Assembly: GCA_963545585.1 (NCBI GenBank) | Contig: CAUUKX010000060.1 | Coordinates: 1-13,083, forward strand | Source of the DNA: W11650 sp963545585 | GTDB lineage: Bacteria; Bacillota; Clostridia; Lachnospirales; Vallitaleaceae | DNA length: 13,083 nucleotides | Direction: 5' to 3' | Shown: positions 6,551-12,795 of the stretch, piece after piece | How the letters are laid out: the number at the start of each line of letters is the position of its first letter | How positions within the stretch are numbered: position 1 is the first letter of the stretch | Translations under genes and position numbers: made by a program | Notes under the pieces: generated by a model | The model's input: the letters and a program-made list of their open reading frames with translations, nothing else | Database searches by the model: none | Told to the model about the DNA's origin: nothing

Positions 6551-6608
6551 TATTGGGGGTTGATATGACAATAGAGAGCAAACTCTTCTGTTCTATCAAC
6601 CCCCAATA
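6551..6608. repeat. Long hairpin with a perfect 15-bp stem between convergent genes
   Basis: TATTGGGGGTTGATA (6551-6565) and TATCAACCCCCAATA (6594-6608) are perfect inverse complements. The 28-base interior can fold further (GAG next to a purine-rich loop pairing with CTC, plus flanking pairs), so almost the whole 58 bases form one stem. No T-run follows on either strand, so it is not a standard intrinsic terminator. It could be a transcript-end barrier for both convergent genes, an RNase III-type substrate or a small palindromic repeat. Open frames crossing it on both strands yield INPQY-type peptides simply because of the palindrome. Confidence 0.85.
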
Positions 6609-6609
6609 T

Positions 6610-6720
6610 CTGCTTGCTGAACTGTAATAAATTCCGCAAGACAGAGAGCAGTTTTTATTTTTCTGATTTTTTAAACAGCCGCACTCCTGCTGTTTTAGAG
6701 GCAGCTTAGACTACAGCTGC
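6610..6720 (+). terminator. Downstream region of pgm with weak hairpins and T-tracts
   Basis: Three imperfect structures follow the long hairpin. CTGCTTGCTG (6610-6619) can pair with CAGAGAGCAG (6642-6651) with two mismatches and leads into TTTTTATTTTT (6652-6662). AAACAGC/GCTGTTT (6673-6679 and 6689-6695) form a 7-bp stem. GCAGCT/AGCTGC (6701-6706 and 6715-6720) form a 6-bp stem followed by a T-rich tail. The first is the best candidate for the end of the phosphoglucomutase transcript, but its loop is long. No clear minus-strand terminator for the neighbouring membrane protein gene is visible. Confidence 0.35.
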
Positions 6721-6734
6721 ATGATTTTCTGATT

Positions 6735-8066
6735 TTATTTGCCAGAAAAAGCGCAGGATGACTTTTGTTCCGGCAAATCGGCTTGCCTGCGCTTGCCCGG
6801 AACAAGCCCCGCTGGCTTATTTGCCTGCGGCATCTGCGGCTTTGGCTGCTTTTTGACCGGCTGCGGCCGATTAGGCTTTTGTGGCAGTTCCAGAGCAAAG
6901 GTTTCGCTCGCTGCTTCTTTTTTGATAACAAAATCAATTTGCTTTTCCTGCAGACGCTTATCGGTAAATTCCTTTAAAACGACTTGCAAGGTCGTAAACA
7001 AGGGAATCCCGATAATAATCCCGGATAATCCGGCAACTCCGCCGCCGGCAATCACTGCTACAAAAATCCAAAAGCCAGACAGGCCGATGGCACCGCCGAC
7101 CACTCGCGGATAAATGATATTGCTTTCGATTTGCTGCAACACAATAACAAATAGGGCAAACCACAGCGCCTGAAGGGGACTTGCCATTAACAAAATAATA
7201 AAGCCGACCACGCCGCCCAAAAATGCACCAACCATCGGAATGATATTAGTTAAGCCGATGGTTACACCAATCAGCACCGGATACTCAAAGCCGCAAATAC
7301 TCATGGTAACCATTGCCAGCACCGATAAAATCACACCTTCAATCAACTGCCCCCGGAAAAAATTGGAAAACGAACGGTTCAAAATCCCAAAAAACCAAAT
7401 AATCCGGTCGCTGAACTTTTCCGAAAAAAGGGCATAGATTGCTTTTTTCAAAGCCTCTGCAATCGACTCCTTTTCCGCCAACATATAAATGGACAAGGCA
7501 AAACTGACCACCAATCCCAAAAGCGAGGATACCGTTCCATAAACCCAGCTGTACAAAGATTCCACCAAAAGACCCAGCCATGAACTGACCATTGCAATCA
7601 AGCTGTTGATAATTTCTGTGATTTTATCAATCACCACCTGCGGCAGGGCATAATTATATTCCATGATGGAAAAGTTCGTCAGCCAAGTGCGCACTGCCGA
7701 AATATAGCCATCAATATTTTGGGTCAGCCGATTGATGCTTTCGGTCAGCTGCGGTACTGCAAAGCGAAAGAGGAGCGCCATAATCAAAAGGAAGAAGATA
7801 ATCGTCAAAACAACACTCAGTCCCCGGCACAGTCCTTTTGGGGGGATTTTTTTCGCCAAAATCCTCTCAATAAACCGCATCGGCAGGTTCATGACATAGG
7901 CAATAAAAAACGCCATAACCACCGGCTGCAGCGCTCCTCGGTAAAGATCCGCTGCTTTGGTTAAAAAACTGCTGAAATTATTAAAAATATGATATAAAAT
8001 AATCGCCACCGTAATAATAATCAGGCTGACCCATATCTTTCGTTTCTCTTCCGCTGTTAAGCGCAT
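6735..8066 (-). CDS. AI-2E family transporter-like integral membrane protein
   Basis: This 443-residue polytopic membrane protein belongs to the AI-2E/PerM-like family (PF01594), whose members include the AI-2 exporter TqsA, sporulation protein YtvI and Na+/H+ antiporter-like proteins. Hydrophobic segments lie near 11-27, 45-61, 84-103, 157-196, 241-260, 263-315 and 328-360. A soluble amphipathic loop sits at about 105-155. The family signature QQIESNIIYPRVVGGAIGLSG appears near 311-331. The last 50 residues form an unusual Pro/Gln/Lys-rich cytoplasmic tail (PKPQMPQANKPAG region, about 396-425). ATG at 8066 is preferred because AAAGGAG precedes it at a normal distance; a GTG 72 bases upstream lacks a ribosome binding site. 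The toxin-antitoxin pair ends 93 bases upstream on the same strand and could read into it. The transported substrate cannot be told from sequence. Confidence 0.88.
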   Translation of the reverse strand: MRLTAEEKRKIWVSLIIITVAIILYHIFNNFSSFLTKAADLYRGALQPVVMAFFIAYVMNLPMRFIERILAKKIPPKGLCRGLSVVLTIIFFLLIMALLFRFAVPQLTESINRLTQNIDGYISAVRTWLTNFSIMEYNYALPQVVIDKITEIINSLIAMVSSWLGLLVESLYSWVYGTVSSLLGLVVSFALSIYMLAEKESIAEALKKAIYALFSEKFSDRIIWFFGILNRSFSNFFRGQLIEGVILSVLAMVTMSICGFEYPVLIGVTIGLTNIIPMVGAFLGGVVGFIILLMASPLQALWFALFVIVLQQIESNIIYPRVVGGAIGLSGFWIFVAVIAGGGVAGLSGIIIGIPLFTTLQVVLKEFTDKRLQEKQIDFVIKKEAASETFALELPQKPNRPQPVKKQPKPQMPQANKPAGLVPGKRRQADLPEQKSSCAFSGK

Positions 8067-8159
8067 GGTTTTCTCCTTTCGCTTTGTCCGAAGTGCTTTA
8101 TCTAATTTTTTTGTACCGTAATCGGGTTTCCTTATCACAGTGTCTGGAAAATTTTATAT

Positions 8160-8495
8160 TTATTCTTCAAACGTAATTCTATCTTTTAATTGGTTTTCTA
8201 TATCTCTTTTTCCATAAATAACACGATATATTTTTACAATTTGGTTTGACTCATCAGGAATATAAAATACAAGATAGTTCTCAGCAGATAAAACTCTAAG
8301 CCCTTTATCTTTCCATTTTTGGTAATCACATAATCTATGCCTGTTTGGAAATTCATCAAGAGATTTAACAGCTTTCAATATTCGATACGATAACTTTTCA
8401 GCAATATTGGGTTCTAATAATTCATCTGAAATATATCTTACAATGCTTATTAAATCTTTTTTAGCATTTTCAGAAAATATTATCTTATATTTCAT
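8160..8495 (-). CDS. Type II toxin, RelE/ParE superfamily
   Basis: This 111-residue basic protein has the compact RelE/ParE fold pattern. An N-terminal helix-rich part (AKKDLISIVRYISDEL and AEKLSYRILKAVKSLDEFP) is followed by a beta sheet with GLRVL, NYLVFYIPD and VKIYRVIYGKRDIENQL. Conserved basic and aromatic positions R67, Y74, R91 and R97 lie where catalytic or substrate residues sit in this superfamily. Such toxins act either as ribosome-dependent mRNA endonucleases or on gyrase, and sequence alone does not decide which. The start overlaps the antitoxin end by 11 bases, as usual for translational coupling. The ribosome binding site lies inside the antitoxin gene (AGGAGATG context with the antitoxin stop). 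The coding sequence is AT-rich compared with neighbouring genes. Confidence 0.9.
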   Translation of the reverse strand: MKYKIIFSENAKKDLISIVRYISDELLEPNIAEKLSYRILKAVKSLDEFPNRHRLCDYQKWKDKGLRVLSAENYLVFYIPDESNQIVKIYRVIYGKRDIENQLKDRITFEE

Positions 8496-8796
8496 CTCCT
8501 AACTCTTTCTTTAACTCATTTTCTACTTCTTCAAAACTATATGTTCTTCCATTCTCAAAATCATTATGAGCTTTTAACATTTCTATATTAAATTCTGCTT
8601 CTGATAAATTTGATATAGAAAAAGGTTTTGTATCAGGAATTTTAACTTCAAAAGGCAATCCATTTTGCATTACAACCTGCCTTAAAAAGATAGACACAGC
8701 ATTTGACATTGGTATTCCGAGTTTTTCAAGAACCTCTTCCGCCTGTTCTTTAATATCAGGTTCTATTCTTACATAAATATTTGATGTTCTTGCCAT
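8485..8796 (-). CDS. Type II antitoxin, RelB/DinJ family
   Basis: This 103-residue protein has an N-terminal ribbon-helix-helix domain (TSNIYVRIEPDIKEQAEEVL, then GIPMSNAVSIFLRQVV and QNGLPFEV), the hallmark of RelB/DinJ. The acidic C-terminal part (FENGRTYSFEEVENELKKEL) should wrap the toxin. Its role is to neutralise the downstream toxin and, with it, repress the operon through the dimeric DNA-binding domain. ATG at 8796 is favoured over GTG at 8805 because AGGAAG (8805-8810) stands eight bases before it. The promoter and operator-like repeats lie directly upstream. AT content and position beside a tRNA gene suggest an acquired cassette, though no integrase or duplicated tRNA end is seen. 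Confidence 0.92.
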   Translation of the reverse strand: MARTSNIYVRIEPDIKEQAEEVLEKLGIPMSNAVSIFLRQVVMQNGLPFEVKIPDTKPFSISNLSEAEFNIEMLKAHNDFENGRTYSFEEVENELKKELGDEI

Positions 8797-8797
8797 A

Positions 8798-8850
8798 TAT
8801 ATCACTTCCTTTCGCTTTAGATTATATCACTTCTGATTGCGAACAGCAAT
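8798..8850 (-). promoter_or_regulatory. Promoter and operator of the toxin-antitoxin operon
   Basis: On the minus strand TTGCTG (8844-8849), a 17-base spacer and TATAAT (8821-8826) with an extended TG give a strong promoter. TATATCACTTC occurs twice in direct orientation (8798-8808 and 8823-8833), once over the -10 and once over the ribosome binding site. ATTGC-5-GCAAT (8836-8850) is a perfect inverted repeat over the -35. These are plausible binding sites for the antitoxin ribbon-helix-helix domain, which normally autoregulates. Confidence 0.65.
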
Positions 8851-8893
8851 ACATTTTGTTGGTTGATTAAAATTATTTTTTTCAAAAAAAGAC

Positions 8894-8922
8894 TTGATTT
8901 TTTCCTGAAAAATAGATATTAT
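8894..8922 (+). promoter_or_regulatory. Promoter of the tRNA-Pro gene
   Basis: -35 TTGATT (8894-8899), 17-base spacer, -10 TATTAT (8917-8922), ending 18 bases before the mature tRNA. The five-of-six -10 and exact spacing fit a stable-RNA promoter and a short leader to be trimmed by RNase P. It is divergent from the toxin-antitoxin promoter. Confidence 0.65.
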
Positions 8923-8940
8923 AGTATATGCATGAATTCA

Positions 8941-9014
8941 CGGGATGTGGCGCAGTTTGGTAGCGCGCTTGACTGGGGGTCAAGAGGTCGCAGGTTCAAG
9001 TCCTGTCATTCCGA
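8941..9014 (+). tRNA. tRNA-Pro, anticodon GGG
   Basis: The 74 bases fold into a complete cloverleaf. The acceptor stem is CGGGATG with CATTCCG (one G-T pair), discriminator A (9014). The D arm is GCGCAGTTTGGTAGCGC, and the anticodon stem CTTGA/TCAAG encloses loop CTGGGGG. The T arm has GGTTCAAGTCC. The anticodon GGG at 8975-8977 reads CCC/CCU proline codons. CCA is not encoded (GCA follows the discriminator), so it must be added by the CCA-adding enzyme. It is a single-gene transcript with promoter and terminator. Confidence 0.98.
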
Positions 9015-9017
9015 GCA

Positions 9018-9041
9018 AAGCACCGGTAACGGTGCTTTTTT
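9018..9041 (+). terminator. Intrinsic terminator of the tRNA-Pro gene
   Basis: AAGCACCG (9018-9025) and CGGTGCTT (9030-9037) form a perfect stem with a GTAA loop, ending in six T (9036-9041). It begins four bases after the tRNA. The convergent DUF2264 gene stops 12 bases beyond, and its transcript would meet the same hairpin, with a poorer T-run (GCTTTGC) on that strand. Confidence 0.9.
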
Positions 9042-9052
9042 CTTTGCCATCC

Positions 9053-11101
9053 TTATAAACTCAGTCGCCCCTCTAAGCCATAATAGTCAATCCGCCGAAC
9101 TGTTCCGTCCCTGAAAATCAGTGTTACTTCGCCATAGCCGCCGCATTTTTCCGGGTCGGCATAGCGAACTTCTGCCAGCGGAAAAAGCTCCTCTTCGCTG
9201 AAGTTTTCCCAGCTTTCCTTGGTCAGCACCTGCGAAATCAACACATAGGGTTCATAGCCGTATTCCTTTTCCCGCCGGAGTGCGGCGTAAGCAATATAGG
9301 AATCCTGCGAATCGGCGTTAGTACCGCTTGATGCCAGCACCTCTAATTCCTGCCAGCCCGCTAAAATCGTCATCGCCAGCTGCCGCTTTTGACCGGTATG
9401 CCCGCAGCCCTTTAAAATAATAGCCTTAGCTCCGTCCTTTTCCCGGCGCAAAATCTCTGTGCCGTTATCTGGAAAGCCATACGCCCCCAAAGTCAGCCGC
9501 AAAGGTTTGGTAAAAAAGCGAATCTTATCCGCCCGCAAAATCCCATACGGCACCGCCATATCCGCCAAATCAATGGACGGTGTCCAGTGCTTTTCCCGAT
9601 TAGACGCATAATTCAAATAATTGCGCCGATACAGCACGCCGTCCTTTTCTCCGCTCCAAAGCAGGGCATTTCCTTTCTTATAAACACCGCTTTTTTCCTC
9701 GTAAAGCACATACTGCTGCGCTTCCACTGCCGGAGAGGGTTTGGCTTCCCACGGAAACTTGGTGTTATACGCCAGTTTGGCATAATTCCACATACCATGT
9801 TCATCGCCCTCAGGCTTGATGACCTTGCCAGTGCGAAGCTCGGTCGTGCCGTTGGCCTGATGGTTAATAAAAGACAGTGCCGGTCCACCCAGCGTTGTCA
9901 CCTTACTTTCCCCGGGCTTTAATCGCTCCCAGCTGCCGTTATTTTCTGCCGCCGTCCAAAAAGGATGCTCAGCTGGTAAATACAGGCACATAAAGGCCTT
10001 CGCTAACCAAAACGGCGACTCGGCGCAGGAGTAGCTCTGAACCAGCGGCAAAAACGGCCGATAAAAGCCCAAAACCGGAATACCCTCATACCACAAATCA
10101 TCTCTGGTCAAAAATTGCAGGAGTGAACCAGAAGCAATCCGTCTGGCCAGCCCCGGATCTGCGGTGGGCGATTGCAGCAGGAAATTGCCGATAAAAGCAG
10201 CCGTTGCGCCGTTCCGGTAAATATTGCTCCGTCCCCACATATTGGTATAGCCGTCCCGGTCAAAAAAATCCGCATAGGTCTGCATCAGGCGGTTGCTGTT
10301 TTCGGCAAAGCGAGCCGCCAGATACGGCTCTTCCTCGCAGCCGTACCACAAGTTCCAAAGCGGCGCATAAAAATTAAACGCCCAGCAGGAATAATAATCA
10401 AAAGAGTGACCGTCGCGATACCAGCCATCGCCGACCGACAGGCTGAGAATGGCCTGGGCGTGGTCACGCATGACATCCCTGTCAATCGGATACCCCTCCC
10501 GGTGCAGAAAAGCCAGTCCCAGCATATTAAACATCCGCCAGTTATGTGGAATCGTGCTGCCGTGCGCATATTCGCTGATAAAAGCCGCAATCCGGTCACG
10601 CTCCGGCTGCGTGTAGCTCTCCCAAATAACTTCGCGGCAAGCCCACAGGCAAATGACCAGCGCTGCCATTTCCACAGTTTGCTGAAAAACACCGTACTCA
10701 TTTTTCGGATCATGCGCCAGCATATAGGCGCGATCCAGTACCCACAAAGGATCACCCGGGGTGCAGGCTCTTAAAATATGATTTTTATAATAATCCCGCA
10801 GCCGGAAACCACAAACGGTCAGTTCCGGTTCATTTTTTAAAAGCGGTGCGGCAATAAAAAACGAACGTGCCAGCCCCTCAAAATACTCAGCCTGCACTTT
10901 ATGCGCCGGTGTATGGGCATTAGGATACGTAACTTCAGTTTCATAGCGCGGCATCACCACCGGATCGTCCACACTTTTAATATTTTGAAAAATGCCTGCC
11001 AGCAAATATTTGCCTGCTTCCAGCCAGGATTCTCTATCCAGTCCCGTATAGGGAGACCGCTCAAAATCCAAATGCTGTGGCTGCCATGCTTGTCTTTGCA
11101 T
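9053..11101 (-). CDS. DUF2264 family protein, probable carbohydrate-active enzyme
   Basis: This 682-residue protein has no signal peptide or membrane segment and so is probably cytoplasmic. The first 390 residues or so are rich in Trp, Tyr and helices, as in an (alpha/alpha)6 toroid. The rest (about 400-682) looks beta-rich. Recognisable DUF2264 (PF10022) stretches are PHNWRMFNMLGLAFL (185-199), VGDGWYRDGHSFDYYSCW (223-240), MWGRSNIYRNG (288-298) and the SCAESPFWLAKAF/HPFW segment (about 358-383). Several conserved Asp, His and Tyr residues in the 223-240 stretch could be catalytic. From memory, some DUF2264 proteins are grouped with glucuronidase-type glycoside hydrolases (GH154); I could not verify this, so substrate and reaction remain open. 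AAGGAG (11108-11113) supports the start. A lipoprotein gene lies 148 bases upstream on the same strand with no obvious terminator between, so co-transcription is possible. Confidence 0.82.
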   Translation of the reverse strand: MQRQAWQPQHLDFERSPYTGLDRESWLEAGKYLLAGIFQNIKSVDDPVVMPRYETEVTYPNAHTPAHKVQAEYFEGLARSFFIAAPLLKNEPELTVCGFRLRDYYKNHILRACTPGDPLWVLDRAYMLAHDPKNEYGVFQQTVEMAALVICLWACREVIWESYTQPERDRIAAFISEYAHGSTIPHNWRMFNMLGLAFLHREGYPIDRDVMRDHAQAILSLSVGDGWYRDGHSFDYYSCWAFNFYAPLWNLWYGCEEEPYLAARFAENSNRLMQTYADFFDRDGYTNMWGRSNIYRNGATAAFIGNFLLQSPTADPGLARRIASGSLLQFLTRDDLWYEGIPVLGFYRPFLPLVQSYSCAESPFWLAKAFMCLYLPAEHPFWTAAENNGSWERLKPGESKVTTLGGPALSFINHQANGTTELRTGKVIKPEGDEHGMWNYAKLAYNTKFPWEAKPSPAVEAQQYVLYEEKSGVYKKGNALLWSGEKDGVLYRRNYLNYASNREKHWTPSIDLADMAVPYGILRADKIRFFTKPLRLTLGAYGFPDNGTEILRREKDGAKAIILKGCGHTGQKRQLAMTILAGWQELEVLASSGTNADSQDSYIAYAALRREKEYGYEPYVLISQVLTKESWENFSEEELFPLAEVRYADPEKCGGYGEVTLIFRDGTVRRIDYYGLEGRLSL

Positions 11102-11122
11102 AATACACTCCTTATTGTCAAG

Positions 11123-11160
11123 TTTTTATCCATTTTCGGCCTTTTGATACATTTTGGCCG
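11123..11160 (-). promoter_or_regulatory. Tandem direct repeat upstream of the DUF2264 gene, operator candidate
   Basis: On the minus strand GGCCAAAATGTATCAAAA (11142-11159) is followed directly by GGCCGAAAATGGATAAAAA (11123-11141), 16 matches with one inserted base. The outer bases also make an inverted repeat CGGCC-14-GGCCG (11137-11160). Back-to-back repeats of this length directly before a gene suggest a binding site for a regulator, for example of the AraC type. TTGACA (11117-11122) lies too close to the start codon to be a useful -35, and I see no convincing -10. Confidence 0.45.
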
Positions 11161-11249
11161 TTCTGTTATCCCGCAACGGTAACGGACACACCAACTTCGC
11201 TCTGCCGGTAATACCGAAACCTTATTTTTTTCTTCCAGCCTAAAAACTA

Positions 11250-12566
11250 CTAATCCACTGATTCTTTATACCACATAGCAGTGCCATAAATCCTCTCATA
11301 CTCGTCCTGCTTCGGGTCATAGCAGCTAACCTTCGTCCCTTTCCGGTTAATCCGATAAATCACGCCCGCCTGCGACTGCGAAGGCCAAAGCGTAATCTCG
11401 TAACCATCCGGCATCCAGGCATCCTCTGATTCAAACTCTTTCACTTCCAATCGCCAGCCTTTTATTTCATCCTGACTGACAATATATAGTTTTTTTAAGA
11501 TTTGAAAAAGCTCTTTGACGGCACTTTTCTTCGTCAAGTTCTTAGGCTGATAATTGGCCAGCGGATCGCGGTATAGTTCTTTGCCGGTATAATAATCGGT
11601 AACAGTTCTATAACGCACGTTGAGGTCATAAATGCCGACTTTTTGATAGGTTTCTCGGTGATACACCGGGAAACGATAGGTATCGTTCTCTTGATAAGTA
11701 TAATCCACACTCTCATCCCATTCCCCACCAAGCTTCGTTATGGCCTCCCCGACATTGTCCTCCCAATTCACGTCCTCGGCGACTGTCCATGCATCAGCAT
11801 AATCACTCACCCGGTCAATAATGCCATTTTTTTCCAGCACCCATAAAAGAAACATTTGATCGACCAAGCCGTCAAAAACACTGGGAATATAGGCTGCGTT
11901 TTCCATATCAGATAAAGCGAAAGCCCCAATGAGACTGTCATCAATAAAGGTCTTACCAGTGTTTAAATTGACATAAAAACAAGTAAGCCTCATATGCTCC
12001 TTATTATCGGGCGTTACGCTTTCGTATTTCGCTCGATCTTTTTCCGCTTCAAACATCAAATACCACTGATATTTCCCGGGATAACGTTCCCGCACCTGAT
12101 AAAAGCCGATGCCGATCAGTTCATCCCACAGGCGCATCTTACTTAGCTCTTCTTCCTTGACCTCATACAGATTTTTGGCGGAAATTTCGGATATCGGCAT
12201 CCAGTTGTCCACTCCCCCATCATCCGCCAGCTTTTTCTGATAAGCGGCATAGTCCTCGATAAGTTTAGCCTTAGCCTGCTCGGAGCTTAATATTTCCGGC
12301 AGCAGCAAGTCAGCTGTTTCTTGATTCGACTTATCCGAATCTCTCTCTTTTTCCTTGGCTATGTCTTGGTTCGGACGATTTTCTTTGCCATTTTCAGCAT
12401 CTTGACTATCCTGATTCTCCGCTATTTTGGAGTCCGTTTTGGACTGCTCCCCGCTGTCCGTTGCCGATTTCTCAGCTGGCTTGAGCAGAGAACACCCCGC
12501 CAGCGCTGGCAGCAAGAGAAGCACTAAGCAACAGCTGATTATTTGTTTTCTTATTTGTTTCTGCAT
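11250..12566 (-). CDS. Uncharacterised surface lipoprotein
   Basis: This 438-residue protein has a typical type II signal peptide: positively charged start (MQKQIRKQ), hydrophobic core, and lipobox LAGC with the lipidated cysteine at 25. It should be anchored to the outer face of the membrane. A polar, Ser/Asp/Glu/Lys-rich linker (about 30-88) follows, then a folded region rich in Trp, Tyr and acidic residues. Internal similarity is suggested by two tyrosine-rich stretches about fixed-length beta hairpins (RYPGKYQWYLMFEAEKD, then YRFPVYHRETYQKVGIYDL), but I recognise no named domain. The start follows AGGAGG (12575-12580) with eight-base spacing. It lies upstream of the DUF2264 gene and downstream of the LPXTG gene, from which a strong terminator separates it. 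A role as binding or sensing component is possible but unsupported. Confidence 0.85.
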   Translation of the reverse strand: MQKQIRKQIISCCLVLLLLPALAGCSLLKPAEKSATDSGEQSKTDSKIAENQDSQDAENGKENRPNQDIAKEKERDSDKSNQETADLLLPEILSSEQAKAKLIEDYAAYQKKLADDGGVDNWMPISEISAKNLYEVKEEELSKMRLWDELIGIGFYQVRERYPGKYQWYLMFEAEKDRAKYESVTPDNKEHMRLTCFYVNLNTGKTFIDDSLIGAFALSDMENAAYIPSVFDGLVDQMFLLWVLEKNGIIDRVSDYADAWTVAEDVNWEDNVGEAITKLGGEWDESVDYTYQENDTYRFPVYHRETYQKVGIYDLNVRYRTVTDYYTGKELYRDPLANYQPKNLTKKSAVKELFQILKKLYIVSQDEIKGWRLEVKEFESEDAWMPDGYEITLWPSQSQAGVIYRINRKGTKVSCYDPKQDEYERIYGTAMWYKESVD

Positions 12567-12617
12567 CTTTCTCTCCTCCTTTATCTTATGCCATCACCCT
12601 TTACTTGTATCATTATC

Positions 12618-12646
12618 ATATTACTATATGGAACGCTATTTGTAAA
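12618..12646 (-). promoter_or_regulatory. Probable promoter of the lipoprotein gene
   Basis: Minus-strand -35 TTTACA (12641-12646, five of six), 17-base spacer, -10 TAATAT (12618-12623, four of six), 51 bases before the start codon. It follows directly after the terminator of the upstream gene, which supports an independent transcription unit. Confidence 0.5.
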
Positions 12647-12671
12647 TACTTCATGAAAAAGTTAAACAAAA

Positions 12672-12702
12672 CAGCGCCTCTCCTTTTATTGGAGAGGCGC
12701 TG
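12672..12702 (-). terminator. Intrinsic terminator of the LPXTG protein gene
   Basis: CAGCGCCTCTCC (12672-12683) and GGAGAGGCGCTG (12691-12702) form a perfect 12-bp GC-rich stem with a 7-base loop. Only the minus strand has a T-rich tail (TTTTGTTT), so it ends the gene that stops at 12796, 93 bases upstream. A small second hairpin TGCCC-TTTAT-GGGCA lies at 12717-12731 in between. Confidence 0.9.
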
Positions 12703-12795
12703 CTCAAGTCATCCTCTGCCCTTTATGGGCAATTACGCTAAAAAGCCGTTTCTTCTTTGCTTACTTTCTTTCCTTTTGCCATTTCTGCTGTCTGC

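Noticed and set aside
6430..6639. Small frames on both strands after pgm, ending in similar INPQY peptides
   Set aside because: The similarity comes from the palindromic hairpin at 6551-6608; neither frame has a proper start signal and one overlaps the pgm end.
8941..9014. tRNA-Pro as an integration site of a genomic island containing the toxin-antitoxin pair
   Set aside because: No integrase gene is present and I found no second copy of the tRNA 3' end in the window; the pair lies on the 5' side of the tRNA.
8863..9114. 83-codon plus-strand frame covering the tRNA gene
   Set aside because: It reads through a tRNA and its terminator, a common artefact.
10172..10774. 200-codon plus-strand frame inside the DUF2264 gene
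   Set aside because: It is antisense to a well-supported gene, lacks a ribosome binding site, and its peptide has no recognisable pattern.
11117..11122. TTGACA as the -35 of the DUF2264 gene
   Set aside because: The matching -10 would lie inside the coding sequence after the start codon.
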